Shown here in pieces: positions 32,762 to 43,317 of a stretch of DNA of 64,000 nucleotides (its first letter is position 1; each line of letters begins with the position of its first letter). The notes beneath the pieces are model-generated. The model saw nothing but the letters and a program-made list of their open reading frames with translations, searched no databases and had not been told where the DNA came from. Position numbers and translations under genes: made by a program. Source of the stretch: Bryoerythrophyllum caledonicum (Eukaryota; Streptophyta; Bryopsida; Pottiales; Pottiaceae); contig OZ020521.1 in the NCBI GenBank assembly GCA_963971425.1, positions 8,387,519 through 8,451,518 of the forward strand. Reading direction: 5' to 3'.

Positions 32762-33134
32762 TCACGCGGAGACAAGCACTCCCCTTCCGGCAAGGTGCTA
32801 CACGGCACAATAGATCGTGCGAAAGACGGCGCAGTACGAAACGATGTGGATGACACTTCGCGCCGGCATCCGCCGAGAAGGGCGGGTCATTCAGGAGTAC
32901 ACGTGGCGGGGCGAGAAGGGGATTTCGGTGATCCGGAGAAGGCGGGGGCGAAGGGGCTTTTCGGCGAGAAGTGCCGAAAAGAGAGACGGGCAGCGCGAAA
33001 TAATTGAGGGCGAGAGTCGCAGTTATCGTGGGAAGGAGGCGAAAAGGCGCTTGGGGAGAAGGGCCGCTCTTCGCGGTGTCAGGGCTAAAACCGGGCCCTG
33101 ACACCGCGAACCCGGATTGACTGTAGTGACCGGG
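32520..33134 (-). repeat. MULE right terminal inverted repeat
   Basis: About 615 bp matching 20792-21437 in reverse. It includes the transposase start codon and roughly the first 80 codons, so the coding region begins inside the repeat. The hairpin is at 33070-33110 and the matching 9-bp duplication at 33135-33143. Confidence 0.9.
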
Positions 33135-33143
33135 GCACATGCG
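33135..33143 (+). repeat. 9-bp target duplication of the MULE, right
   Basis: GCACATGCG, identical to 20783-20791, directly after the right terminal repeat. Confidence 0.92.
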
Positions 33144-33498
33144 TAGGTAGTGTAGGATGAGAATAGAAGCATTGCATGAATATTTTATTCAAGTTGGAGT
33201 TCTCTGGAGGCCATGTTTCTTGTCCGAGGCTTTTTGCTCGCCCAAGAAACTTGACCTCCGAAGAACCTCCCCTCCAAAAAGTGTTGCCACATTGGCAGCC
33301 GTGTCAATTTTTCATCCATGCACAAAGTTCTCCACCGGAGGACTCTTGGCCGTAGTGTAAACCCCCATCGGAGAAGAGCATCACTCATGGTCAATCAAAT
33401 TTCAGAATTCCACTAGAATTCATGACTGGTGGACTTCTCCACCATAATGTAAATTGGCCCTAAGACGCAACGCTGCACAGAAGATCAGACAAGACCTA

Positions 33499-34041
33499 AG
33501 GTAGAGGCACCCAATTCCAATCGGCCACCCTATTCCGATCAATAGAGTATGCATGGCATGGTGCATGAAAATGGTAAATGCATGAAATGGTGCATGAAGC
33601 AACCCAAAACTGATAACTCAAAATCTGAAAACTCTAGTCATTATCGGCATTGGGTTAAGAAGTGTGCAATTTTGGGTTGCTCCATCTCAATTGAGCTCTC
33701 ATAGGTGGCCTTGCTACGAAAGTAACAAGAGCGATCGGCATTGGGTACCCTCCATGAGCTGGTTATCCATGGCATGTCTCCTCTCTCTTACTCACTCTCA
33801 CTTGTTGGCATTGGGCAAAGGAGGGCTCTAAATCTCACCTACTCTATAGTTTGATTATGGGCTCCAGTGGTTTTTGGGCTTTTAAATACTATAGCAATTC
33901 CAAATCTTTGAGATCAAATTTGAAAATTTATTTGTTGAGTTTCATTCCTAATTCCACATCTTTCTACATAAATGTTTTTGACATACAATGTCATTTGAGT
34001 CCCCAACAAACTTAAGTGATCAGAATTGGATGCCTCTACCT
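33499..34041 (+). mobile_element. TA-flanked MITE, copy 2
   Basis: 543 bp. The ends AGGTAGAGGCACCCAATTCC and AGGTAGAGGCATCCAATTCT are inverted, with TA at 33497-33498 and 34042-34043. Homologous to 16118-16653. Better preserved at the right end than copy 1. Confidence 0.8.
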
Positions 34042-34293
34042 TACTTGATCTCTTGTCTCCCACACAAAGCCTCAAAGAAAACCCCAATTAGAGTTGAAAT
34101 AGGCGGAGGCTATCAGCTCATTCTTTTCCAAGTTGGCCGTCAACACCCTGTTCCAAGGAATTCTATTGTAATGGGTATGTCCCTTCTAGACAACATTCTC
34201 GATCTTATAGTAGTTGGATTTTCTACACTAGTTGGAAATTCAATTAAGGTAACCCCTGATACCTAACCAAAACCCACAACCGATACTTATTAA

Positions 34294-35216
34294 CCCCTAA
34301 AGGACCACGACCACTTTCGCTCTAAAACCAGTCCAAAACTGCCACTGCCAAAAAGAGACATGAAAATCACATTTTAAAGTGAATTTTGGATTTCCAACCA
34401 CAAGATATTAAAATAGACTTATATATAACCATGCTTCTATATTTTGGTTGCAATCCACCGCACGGATTGAAAGATTTTAGTGTTTAAAGTCAAAACAATG
34501 GTTCATTTTCTTCTCTGCGTTGAGTAGATCAGCAGACTTTGACTTCACTTTGTATCAAATTTTTGCATTGTACAAGGTCTAAATCTTTTACCATTGTCTT
34601 AAGCATGATATTATTTCCCAACACACCAATTTTTAGAGGTAAAAAAGGGGTGTAGCATATTCAAAACAAGTGTGCAAGGAGTGGAGGTTCAAAAATTGCC
34701 ATTTCACGTTTTATTTTTTTGTGAACTACGTATGTATTCAAATGATAATCCAAACGGTCAATAAGAAGGTTTTCACCACATATTTTTGTTGAAAAAATAA
34801 AAAGTGAAAAATATGAAGATCTCTAGGTTTTATGTAGAAAAGATGAATTTTTTTCCCCGTTGCCCAACAATGTGTGAAAATGTTTGACTTGGAATACAAT
34901 GCCTTTTTACACTAAAGACAAGAATTTTTTTTGAAAATTTCCAAAGAATTAAATATTCTTTATATGTGTGAAAATTCTCAATGTCAATAGAAACTTTTGT
35001 CAAAAAATTTGGAGGTGCCCGGAGTCCCCACTTTTGGCTTTAAGTGGTACTAACTTTCAAACCACAAATCTAAAAAATAAAATAAAAATATCTCCACTAA
35101 GCTCTTATCAGAGGCAATCTAGAATAACAATTTCAAAGAAAAAGGATTTTTTTTCGAATTTTAGGAACCTGCCGAAAATCAGAAATCCCTCCAAAGGAGA
35201 TTTGGTCCTTTAGGGG
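34294..35216 (+). mobile_element. TTAA-flanked piggyBac-like element (copy B, best preserved)
   Basis: Perfect 13-bp ends, CCCCTAAAGGACC, are inverted and flanked by TTAA on both sides (34290-34293, 35217-35220). It is 923 bp and has no transposase. A TTAA duplication with ends beginning CCC is the hallmark of the piggyBac superfamily. Confidence 0.75.
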
Positions 35217-35220
35217 TTAA

Positions 35221-37712
35221 ATTGAGGTATATGCAATCAACATCCATCCCATTATCACCCATTCACCCATCTAAATGGAGGTTTGCTATCAGTCATGACC
35301 TCTTACTTTTGGTTGGTGCTTATGGGAGTATCCATCCGTGGCCACCGACTAAACATAAAAAAATCATTACTAATTCACAGTTCATCATAAAAATATGAAA
35401 TCATTGGGTTGAAATGAATGTATTAATTTTTGTTCTCTCCATATATGCACATTGCTTAGCTTGTCGATTATGGGGATTTGCCATACAATCTTTACTGGCC
35501 CACACTTGTTTAAAAATGAATACCCTCTCAAAACTTGGCATGCATGTGCTTTATGTAAATTAGTTAGACGATCCACATTAATCTTATGTGAATATTTATA
35601 GATCCACACTATACAAGGTGAACATTTATAGATCAATACTATAAAAGGTGAATATTTATAAATCCACACTATATAACATATTTTTTTGGAAACTTGTGGC
35701 GAGGTCTTTCATCAAAGATGGCGACAATTCGACAACCACTTTAATTCCTAAAATACCCTTGTTATATTTTACCTAAATTGCAACTTTGAAATGAGATACC
35801 ATGAGACTAATTTAAACTACGTTTTACTATTTCTAACCGTAGGATCTCGAATTTTAGTACTACAAGAAGACAATCAAAACAATTGGTAATCTTTCACCAT
35901 GCGGATTGTAAAATACATTGATTTGAAGAGTGCGATATTATTTTTTCTTTCCTACACGAACAAGGTCATCGTACCTTGATTTAAAACAATGGCATATTTT
36001 TCCATTATACACCGCATAAATCTTGTTACAAAACTATGTTCTACCTTCTTTTAGGTCATTGAGCACCTTAAATTGCAAGCAATGGAGGCAATTAGGATAA
36101 GAATAAAGGTTTTGCAATGACTAGGGGTATGAAATGTAGCTATTCCTTAACTTGTCTACCAAAATGGAAGCCATGTTAAAAAAAAATGGAGCTTATTGTA
36201 TGAGATGGTGGATTGTTTAACGAAAATGTATAATTTTCAAATTGATGAGAATTTCAAAGTACTATTACATATGGATTGTTGATTTAGTATGCAAATAACT
36301 TAAATATAATTCAGTTGGTACAATCAATTTTCAAAGAGAGTAATACTTTAGTGAAAAACATTATGTCAAAAGTTTTGTGTACATGTGGTCTCATGACATG
36401 ATATTAAGAAAAACTTAAATTTAACATGTATTCTTCTAGGCATGTATTTTACTTTTTTGATATATTGTTTGTCTTTGTTTTCTTTACATTCTACCTAGAT
36501 TGAAAGAAAATAAAAATTAATCCTAAATAGTGATTAATCATCAATGTATATTTCATCTCATTTAATTTGACTTTTGACATAATGGATATGGTAGGGAGCA
36601 ATGTTTTGATTAGGGCAAAATTTTGCCTAATGGCTTATCTTTTATATATTTCAACCACATTTTAGACAAAATTACTTTGTGTTATCATGAAACTAAGTGC
36701 CTCAGATGCGCCAGGTAGCCTCCCCCTACTCGTCATGTCATTTTTCTTTGTATCTGTGGAGTGTAGGGTGTAGATGGAACAAAATATATATTTCCCACAA
36801 TACTCTAAAAATAGTGTCGTCAAATTTTTGGACTCAAATCGCCATCCCAACACTTAAGAAAAAAGGAGAAAATAACATTGGTCGGGAGTGTAGAGTCTGC
36901 TTGAAATAAAAATAAAGCAACGGAGACTCGGGCAAAGGTTTGGACGTTCAAGGTGATATTGCAAGTTTTATGCCATTGTTGAGACATGGGCAGAATTGCT
37001 GCCTTCCACTCGCATAATTTCATCAATCACAAACCTAAGCGATAGATGCACATAACAACAAGCAATGACAACATAACCCTAACCTTGTAAACCAACAAAA
37101 ACTCTACATTTCTAAAAACTCACAAACCCACAAGTGCAGTCGAACCGAAACAATTGCATCCGCACATCTACATTCAGATTTCCATGCCTTCGAATCCTAG
37201 AGCAGAAACAAAACTGAATGCAGAGAATGTATCAGCACTTGATGGCGGCATCCTCTGACATTTGCAAAGTTTGCGTGATGGTGGAGTGATTACGCTCCAC
37301 AAACAAGAATGTGATCTCCACAGACAAAACTCGCTCCTCAATGATTCTTCCCAAAACTCAAAACCACGACATCATCACAATCTCTTGAACACTCACAACA
37401 TCCAAACGGTCCTCCACTACCCGCTCAATTCCAAGAAGACCCGGAAGAATTGAATGTATGTTCATGTAGTGCTACAATTCTAAAATTTCTCTCAGTGATT
37501 CAATCTGCGAATTCTCTGTGAGCAGGTGTGCAAGCAAGTGCGAGTGCAAGGAGTGGGGCATCGGAGATGGATGGAAGTGCGGTGTAAATTCCCTTGAAGT
37601 GAGTATGCCGAGAGCGGAAAGGTAACAGCCTCCGACCTCGTCAATATTACACTACAAGCAACCTTGTCGCACCTTACTCAAAAAGTGTTGCCCTTCACTT
37701 TTGTAGAATGTA
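35221..37712. other. AT-rich region with a TTAA-family remnant, no gene
   Basis: 35700-36180 resembles the left half of copy A (ACTACAAGAAGACA, CTATGTTCTACCTT, TTTTAGGTCATTG), so it is a truncated family member. 35560-35690 holds a weak tandem repeat of the type GTGAA(T)ATTTATAGATC. 36200-37700 shows no supported gene; 36660-37660 is less AT-rich but has only short frames. Confidence 0.4.
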
Positions 37713-38291
37713 CAATGGGGTGACATTCAAATTGGTCGTTTAGTAGTTCCAGGGATAGTGTCCTACACTGCTGCCAACTTTGACACCCTCCCCAAAGCTG
37801 AGAAATTGTTATTTTACCATGAAAATTTGGGGATAGCATCATCTTTATGTTGAAAACATGCATACCAAATTTCAAGTTCAGGAGACTTATACAAAAAAAC
37901 TTATGCAAGATCTACCAACATGGGATAGCTGTGAGAAAAGTGTCACAGCTGCCAACTTTGACACCCTCCCAAGAATTGAGGAATTTTTTTTTGCCCATGA
38001 AATTTTAGGAACAAAAACACTTTTATGTTGTTTGCATGTGTGGAAAATCTTAAGTCCAAAAGACCCATACAAAAAATAATATTCCAAATCTACCAACATG
38101 TGTAGTTTTGAGAAACAAAGGGAAAAAACATTTTACTACTTCCAACTTTGACGCCCTCCTTAGGATTGAATTTTTGTTGATACATAATGAAATTTTTGGC
38201 ACAAGATCATCTCTACGCTGGTAACATGTGGGATAAATTTCAAAGCCAAAAGATGTACACAAAAAAGTTATTCCATATCTACCAACGTGTA
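37713..38291 (+). repeat. left terminal inverted repeat of the Tc1-type element
   Basis: Three direct-repeat units, with the CCAACTTTGAC.CCCTCC core near 37780, 37950 and 38140. Its inner end, CCATATCTACCAACGTGTA, overlaps the transposase stop codon (38279-38281). Confidence 0.85.
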
Positions 38292-39289
38292 TGTCCTCCA
38301 TTAGCGTCAATCATTGCTAGTAACCTAGAGGGCATAGAATGACATAGTTGAAGGAGCTTTGTACCATTGACTAACTTCCACTCTCTTTGAAGAACTACCT
38401 TCAACACATCTAAGCTTCTAGGGCATTGTTTGCCATGTTGCACAATATCTTTTAACATCCTCCAAACGTTCTCGATTGGATTGAGATCGGGAGAGTTTGC
38501 AGGCCAGTTGAGCTTTTCGAGAAGGTGGCTTTGTCTCCATTCTTCACATATTTTGCTCCTATGGATGGGTGCCCCATCTTCCATAAACACTCCTTGTGGA
38601 ATTTGACCCATGAAATGAACCAATTTGGCATCGTAAACCACTTCTATAAAATCCTTAGCAGAACGCTGACCTTTAGGCATAAAGACAAGTTCTGACTTTT
38701 GTCCTCCGGCAAATGCGCCCCAAATCATTAAAGAAGTCCTTCCACTTTTAAAAGTAGGAGCTAGACAACTTGATGAATAACGCTCGTATGCACTTCTCCA
38801 AACATGAATTTGCCGAGAATTTTTTCCAATTTCAAAAGTAGATTCATCTGTCCAAACAACACGCTCCCATTCTTTTGCACTCCATCTACGGTATTTCTGA
38901 GCAAAAGCTAATCGTTGAGACATGTGACGAGGTGTCAAAAAAGGTTTTTTGACTACAATTCGACTAAAAATGCCATTTTTATGTAAGACCCTTTGAGTAG
39001 TACGTCTACACACTTGAGTAGGACATGCATTGGTAATCTCTGAGAGTGAAGAGCAACGATGAATTTTTGAGTAATGCACAATACTACGAACATCTCTATC
39101 ACTAAGCTTTTTAGCGTGACTTCCACTGCAAGGTTTGCGCTTGTAGGTTCCATCTTCTCTAAATGTTTTTACTAACCTTGTAGCTGTTCTAATAGGAACT
39201 CCAATAGTAGCTGCAATTTGAACTCCTCTAAATCCTCCCTCACTCAAACCTATGATGCGAGCACGAATTTCATCTGAAATTGCCATCAT
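38279..39289 (-). CDS. Tc1-type transposase (DD34E), intact
   Basis: An uninterrupted 336-codon gene. The N-terminal half has two helix-turn-helix regions (about 1-60 and 65-115) joined by a GRPR-like KRKPCSG. The catalytic triad is Asp148 in VVWTDESTF, Asp238 in VFMEDGAPIH and Glu273 in SPDLNPIENVW. There are exactly 34 residues between the last two, so DD34E. The usual Tc1 length is about 340, so it is full length. The enzyme would cut and paste by binding the terminal direct repeats and inserting at TA. The start is the first Met of MMAISDEIRAR. Most mariner-like transposases described in plants are DD39D, so a DD34E gene here is unusual. No frameshift or stop suggests recent activity or recent arrival. 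Confidence 0.93.
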   Translation of the reverse strand: MMAISDEIRARIIGLSEGGFRGVQIAATIGVPIRTATRLVKTFREDGTYKRKPCSGSHAKKLSDRDVRSIVHYSKIHRCSSLSEITNACPTQVCRRTTQRVLHKNGIFSRIVVKKPFLTPRHMSQRLAFAQKYRRWSAKEWERVVWTDESTFEIGKNSRQIHVWRSAYERYSSSCLAPTFKSGRTSLMIWGAFAGGQKSELVFMPKGQRSAKDFIEVVYDAKLVHFMGQIPQGVFMEDGAPIHRSKICEEWRQSHLLEKLNWPANSPDLNPIENVWRMLKDIVQHGKQCPRSLDVLKVVLQREWKLVNGTKLLQLCHSMPSRLLAMIDANGGHTRW

Positions 39290-39910
39290 AAACTTATAGA
39301 GTGCGTGATGCTAGCTACAGCAGTAGAGTAGGGGTTAGAGCAGAGCAAGGGGGAGAGAAGGGGGCCAATGGGCTAGAGCAGAGCAAAAGGGGTTGCAGGA
39401 TTGACACGTGACAATTGGTAGAGGAAGGAGAACGGGGCTGGAGCAAAGCAAGGGGGAGAGAAGGGAGCCAAGGCGCTGGAGCAGAGAGGAGAGAGAAGGG
39501 TCGCCAAAACACAAGCCCATATGCATACATGAAAAATCGTTTTGCTCTTAATCACTCATCATGTATGCCCAATGTGAATCAACACTCATGCATCCCACAA
39601 TACAACACTCTCTGTTTTGAGGATTGTCTCAACGTTCAGTCTATCACAAATCACACACCATTCCCTTTACATAGTGTTTAATAGATATTTAGAAGAAAAA
39701 ACTTGTCATGTGTCTAATGCACACTTTATGGCCAAGTGGATTCTTTTGCATGGAACACCTCTTCACTTCTTCATTTAGATGTTATTGATCTTTTTGAGAA
39801 GCATTTAAGTTTGGTAGCTTACTCACATGATTGAGTTCAATGAAAAAGCATGAGGTGTCAAAGATATTTTGACATTTTCAATATGACCTTCAAATTGTTT
39901 ATCATAGTTA

Positions 39911-40667
39911 CACATGTTGATAGATATGGAATAACTTTTTTTATGTATGTCTTTTGGCTTTGAAATTTATCCCACATGTTACCAGCGTAGAGATAATGTT
40001 GTGCCAAAAATTTCATTATGTATCAACAGAAACTCAATCCTAAGGAGGGCGTCAAAGTTGGAAGTAGTAAAATGGTTTTTCCCTTTGTTTCTCAAAACTA
40101 CACATGTTGGTAGATTTGGAATATTATTTTTTGTATGGGTCTTTTGGACTTAAAATTTTCCACACATGCAAACAACATAAAAGTGTTTTTGTTCCTAAAA
40201 TTTCATGGGCAAAAAAAAATTCCTCAATTCTTGGGAGGGTGTCAAAGTTGGCAGCTGTGACACTTTTCTCACAGCTATCCCATGTTGGTAGATCTTGCAT
40301 AAGTTTTTTTGTATAAGTCTCCTGAACTTGAAATTTGGTATGCATGTTTTCAACATCAAGATGATGCTATCCCCAAATTTTCATGGTAAAATAACAATTT
40401 CTCAGCTTTGGGGAGGGTGTCAAAGTTGGCAGCTGTGACACTTTTCTCACAGCTATCCCATGTTGGTAGATCTTGCATAAGTTTTTTTGTATAAGTCTCC
40501 TGGACTTGAAATTTGGTATGCATGTTTTCAACATAAAGATGATGCTATCCCCAAATTTTCATGGTAAAATAACAATTTCTCACCTTTGGGGAGGGTGTCA
40601 AAGTTGGCAGCAGTGTAGGAACTATCCCTGGAACTACTAAACGGCCAATTTGAATGTCACCCTATTG
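39911..40667 (-). repeat. right terminal inverted repeat of the Tc1-type element
   Basis: Four direct-repeat units. The extra unit relative to the left arm is a near-perfect tandem copy at about 40260-40440, containing GGGAGGGTGTCAAAGTTGGC. Confidence 0.85.
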
Positions 40668-40812
40668 TACCATAGGTGAACCTCTAGTTTGGCACCTCCA
40701 TGCTGAATAATTAATTAAAGTGAGAAAAGGCCGATCCGCATCCAAAACAATAATAAATTAATTTTTGGCAAGAAATCACAGATTACTATATATAGAACTT
40801 TTGACAACCATG

Positions 40813-40857
40813 GAGCTTGAACCCAAGACCTTGGGTTCTAAACCAAAGCCTCCATGC
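40813..40857 (-). repeat. nested hairpin resembling a truncated tRNA-derived SINE
   Basis: Outer stem CATGGAG/CTCCATG and inner stem GAACCCAAG/CTTGGGTTC with a 2-nt loop. On the minus strand GGTCTTGGGTTCAAGCTCC resembles a polymerase III B box. No A box or full cloverleaf is present. Confidence 0.3.
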
Positions 40858-41580
40858 ATGCACAACCTAGGGTGGAAGCTTTTCCAAGCCCCACTCCCCT
40901 TTGATGTCTACCATTGTGAAAAAATCTTTAAATATATAGTTTCCCTAGTTTTGACAGTTTCATTAAATATTTTTCCACTTAATTCTGCAAGCATTTTTCT
41001 AAATAATAAACGCGGATCTAGAGGTTCACCTACGATAATCATGTATAAATGTTTTCCTCACATATGATATGTCAATGCAAAGCTATCAACCTAGTGCACA
41101 TGTGAACCTCTTTTATTCATAGCACAAAAATTCTTGCAAGAATCTATTGGTGGATAAAGTAGTATATCCTCCAAAGTCCACAATTTTCATTACCTATATA
41201 CGGTAACTGCAAACACAATAATCTTTTCCATCAACCGTTAGATGTTGTGCAAGTTTTCTCCAAAGTTAAGGTCATGGTTTGAGTTCACTTTTGTAAGGTT
41301 GGATAGTAAAATTAGGCATTTATTTCCATAAAAGTTAGTTCAAAATCAAAAAATGTGCTAATTTTTTTCTTTGAATTGGAGAAACCTTTTAGCGCCCATG
41401 TCATGTTTCTCCAATTCGGGCTCCTGCAGATTCTCCAATTTCTCTGTGATGCCGTATTGCAATGCCATACTGCTCATTCCACCTCAGAAAAACGGTTGGC
41501 CGGGTTGCCCGTTTTCTAAACAGTGTGCAAAATAAATTGCCCCGATGCCGGGCCATCAACAGAATGTACCGTGAGTCTGA
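40858..41580. other. intergenic, no gene seen
   Basis: AT-rich sequence with scattered simple stretches. No repeat ends or coding signals were recognised. Confidence 0.4.
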
Positions 41581-41899
41581 AGGCCCGTTCGCACTAGGCA
41601 GAAGAACTCATGTTCACCGCATGTGCTGCAAGAATCTGCGTCATAAGGGTAAATATAAAAAATCATTCAAAAAATTTATGAACTAAAATCCAAAAGTGAA
41701 TAGTTCTTGCGGCCACTTGAATAGTACTTACTAACGCAAAATAATGGCTCATCTTGACTTGCGTGCGGCAACCGCATGCAAGAGTGACTTGAGTTGGTAT
41801 GAGACAAGAGTCTACAGTGTTTTTGAATAAGAAAATGCTTTCTCAAATTACCCTAATGCGGAACGCAAGTCGACCGCAAGTGCTAGTGCGAACGGGCCT
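41581..41899. mobile_element. 319-bp MITE with perfect 17-bp inverted ends
   Basis: Both ends read AGGCCCGTTCGCACTAG inwards, flanked by TGA (41578-41580, 41900-41902). The ends resemble those of the Harbinger-like element at 19781 (GGGCCTGTTTACACTA). Non-coding. Confidence 0.75.
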
Positions 41900-41902
41900 T
41901 GA

Positions 41903-42894
41903 GCGACTGTTCTCCCCCCATAAGTCCTTCGAGTGGTTGCAGCTGAGAGTCGTTCTCTTTTATAGAAGTGAATTACAGTGACAATGAGTTTTACTTTTTC
42001 CTTTAAGATAAATCCTTAAACTTAAATGAAATTCCAATATTTCTCATCGCCTTTCGCCCTCCCTCTCACTTGTGCATTTCTAGGGTTTTGTTTTAAAAAA
42101 AATAGGGAGTAAAGTTACATGGTAGTCTAGCTGCATATCATTTCTTCTTGCTTCTGTTTTTAGGTACACGCTCTATTTTTAAAATTTTTAAATTCGTTTT
42201 TTTTAAAGAGCATAGGCATCATAAAGGATTTCTTGTACGTTCTTCATGTTTCTTCTACCAGCTTAAAATGAACCTATGAACGTTAGTTGTAACCATTTAC
42301 TCTCTACAATACAAGTTTCAAGGAAAAGATTGTATTTGAATACAATAACCTTGTTCTTATTAAAAATTACTAATTTGTCATTCAATTTTATCAAATTTTT
42401 TGGCAAACCAATTAAGAAGCTTGAAGGATTTTGTTCCTCACCTCTTCCAATTGCCATTGCAAACAATCTCATAAGTACACTCATTGGTTGAGGTAAACTA
42501 TTATATTTCACTTTCTCTTACTTACTCTTCCTTTTAGTTGTTTTGATTCAAATAATATCACATGCATATAAGTAGTTTTTGTACAAGAGTGGTCAGTCTC
42601 TATATTCGTAATTAGGTAATATGCAGTGTTGTAATTGATTCTTATGAGTAATTTATGGTTTAGTTCTTTTCCTCTTATTTAGTTATTCTAAGATATAAGT
42701 GACTTGAATTTTTATTTTTATTTTTCTTCTTTATATTTTTAGTATAAATTGATGTAGAGAGGAATTTGAAATGTTGGATTCAGAAAAGCATTTGTATCAC
42801 TAGCGCACTACATATTTAGCACCTTCATTGCTAGTGAAACAAAAGTTATATTGTTTAGTTTGAATTTCTAATGCTTCCTTCAACAAGGACGTGA
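41903..42894. other. intergenic, no gene seen
   Basis: AT-rich. A small frame at 42276-42491 lacks family features. 42780-42890 leads into the fragment below and may be its upstream part. Confidence 0.4.
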
Positions 42895-43317
42895 CAAAGT
42901 TCAACGTGACAAAGTTCAACGGGTTCTACAGTCAAGTGAACTCATGAAGAAATCTGAAACGAACAAAGATGACCGCATTGACGAGGCGAAGAATTTGTAT
43001 CTCAAATTTTATGGTGGAGGTGGAAAAAAGTCCAAACCTTTTGGGAACTTGGAGTTCCGGAGGTATCTCAAGAACAAAGAAAAATGGAGGAGTTTGACTG
43101 TCGACGGGAAGAGGAAATCCCCACCCACATCTGGATTGCCACCACAAGAGAGGGAGGCGACTCTGGTGCATGCTGTTCGGGACCCCCCATAACGGCCGAC
43201 TTATTAAGAAAGCGAAGGCGCTTTCAAAGGTGGACGTGAAGACCAAGAATATTGACAAGGAATTCAAGAAAGCTATCACGGGACTCTTTGGATTAAAATG
43301 TTCTAGCATAGGTTAGT
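42895..43317 (+). pseudogene. fragment of a transposon-type ORF (NAM-associated/Myb-like)
   Basis: The frame VTKFNGFYSQV (about 42893) passes, after a shift, into DRIDEAKNLYLKFYGGGG and F..LEFRRYLKNKEKWRSL (42944-43192). A further shift leads to GRLIKKAKALSKVDVKTKN (to 43315). The order 'KFxGxYxQ, DxxxxAxxLY, FxxLxxWxxLxxxxKW' is that of the plant NAM-associated/Myb-like proteins common in PIF/Harbinger elements. At least two frameshifts make it non-functional. Confidence 0.45.

Larger units (their letters stand above)
20792..33134. mobile_element. Mutator-like element with transposase and ULP1 peptidase genes
   Basis: The ends CCCGGTCACTACAGTCAATC are perfectly inverted, and the terminal inverted repeats extend for more than 600 bp. 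The flanking 9-bp duplications are identical. The total is 12,343 bp, about 10.0 kb without the nested CACTA element. Two convergent genes are carried: a ULP1-peptidase protein (plus, 21969-29373) and a MULE transposase with a SWIM finger (minus, 29750-32761). MULEs carrying ULP1-like genes are known from flowering plants (Kaonashi type). The words CGATAA/TTATCG are greatly over-represented across the element, and all its premature stops look like C-to-T changes. Confidence 0.93.
19781..33460. mobile_element. Harbinger-like element, split by a nested MULE
   Basis: Imperfect terminal inverted repeats of about 40 bp: the left GGGCCTGTTTACACTAAGG and the right, reverse complemented, GGGCCAATTTACATTATGG, continuing with GTG.AGAAGT.CACC.GTC. 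TAA flanks both sides (19778-19780, 33461-33463), a 3-bp duplication as in PIF/Harbinger elements. Its two parts are 19781-20782 and 33144-33460, about 1.3 kb before the MULE arrived. It carries tandem repeats but no transposase. Confidence 0.6.
37713..40667 (-). mobile_element. Tc1-type DNA transposon, complete with long repeat-bearing ends
   Basis: The ends CAATGGGGTGACATTCAAAT (left) and, inverted, CAATAGGGTGACATTCAAAT (right) are flanked by TA (37711-37712, 40668-40669). The terminal inverted repeats are long: 37713-38291 and 39911-40667. Each is built of direct repeats of about 180 bp centred on CCAACTTTGACACCCTCC, three on the left and four on the right. Between them is an intact transposase gene. 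All the parts of an autonomous element are present. Confidence 0.87.

Noticed and set aside
40813..40857. Functional tRNA gene
   Set aside because: It is too short (45 bp) with no anticodon arm or A box; only the hairpin and B-box-like part exist.
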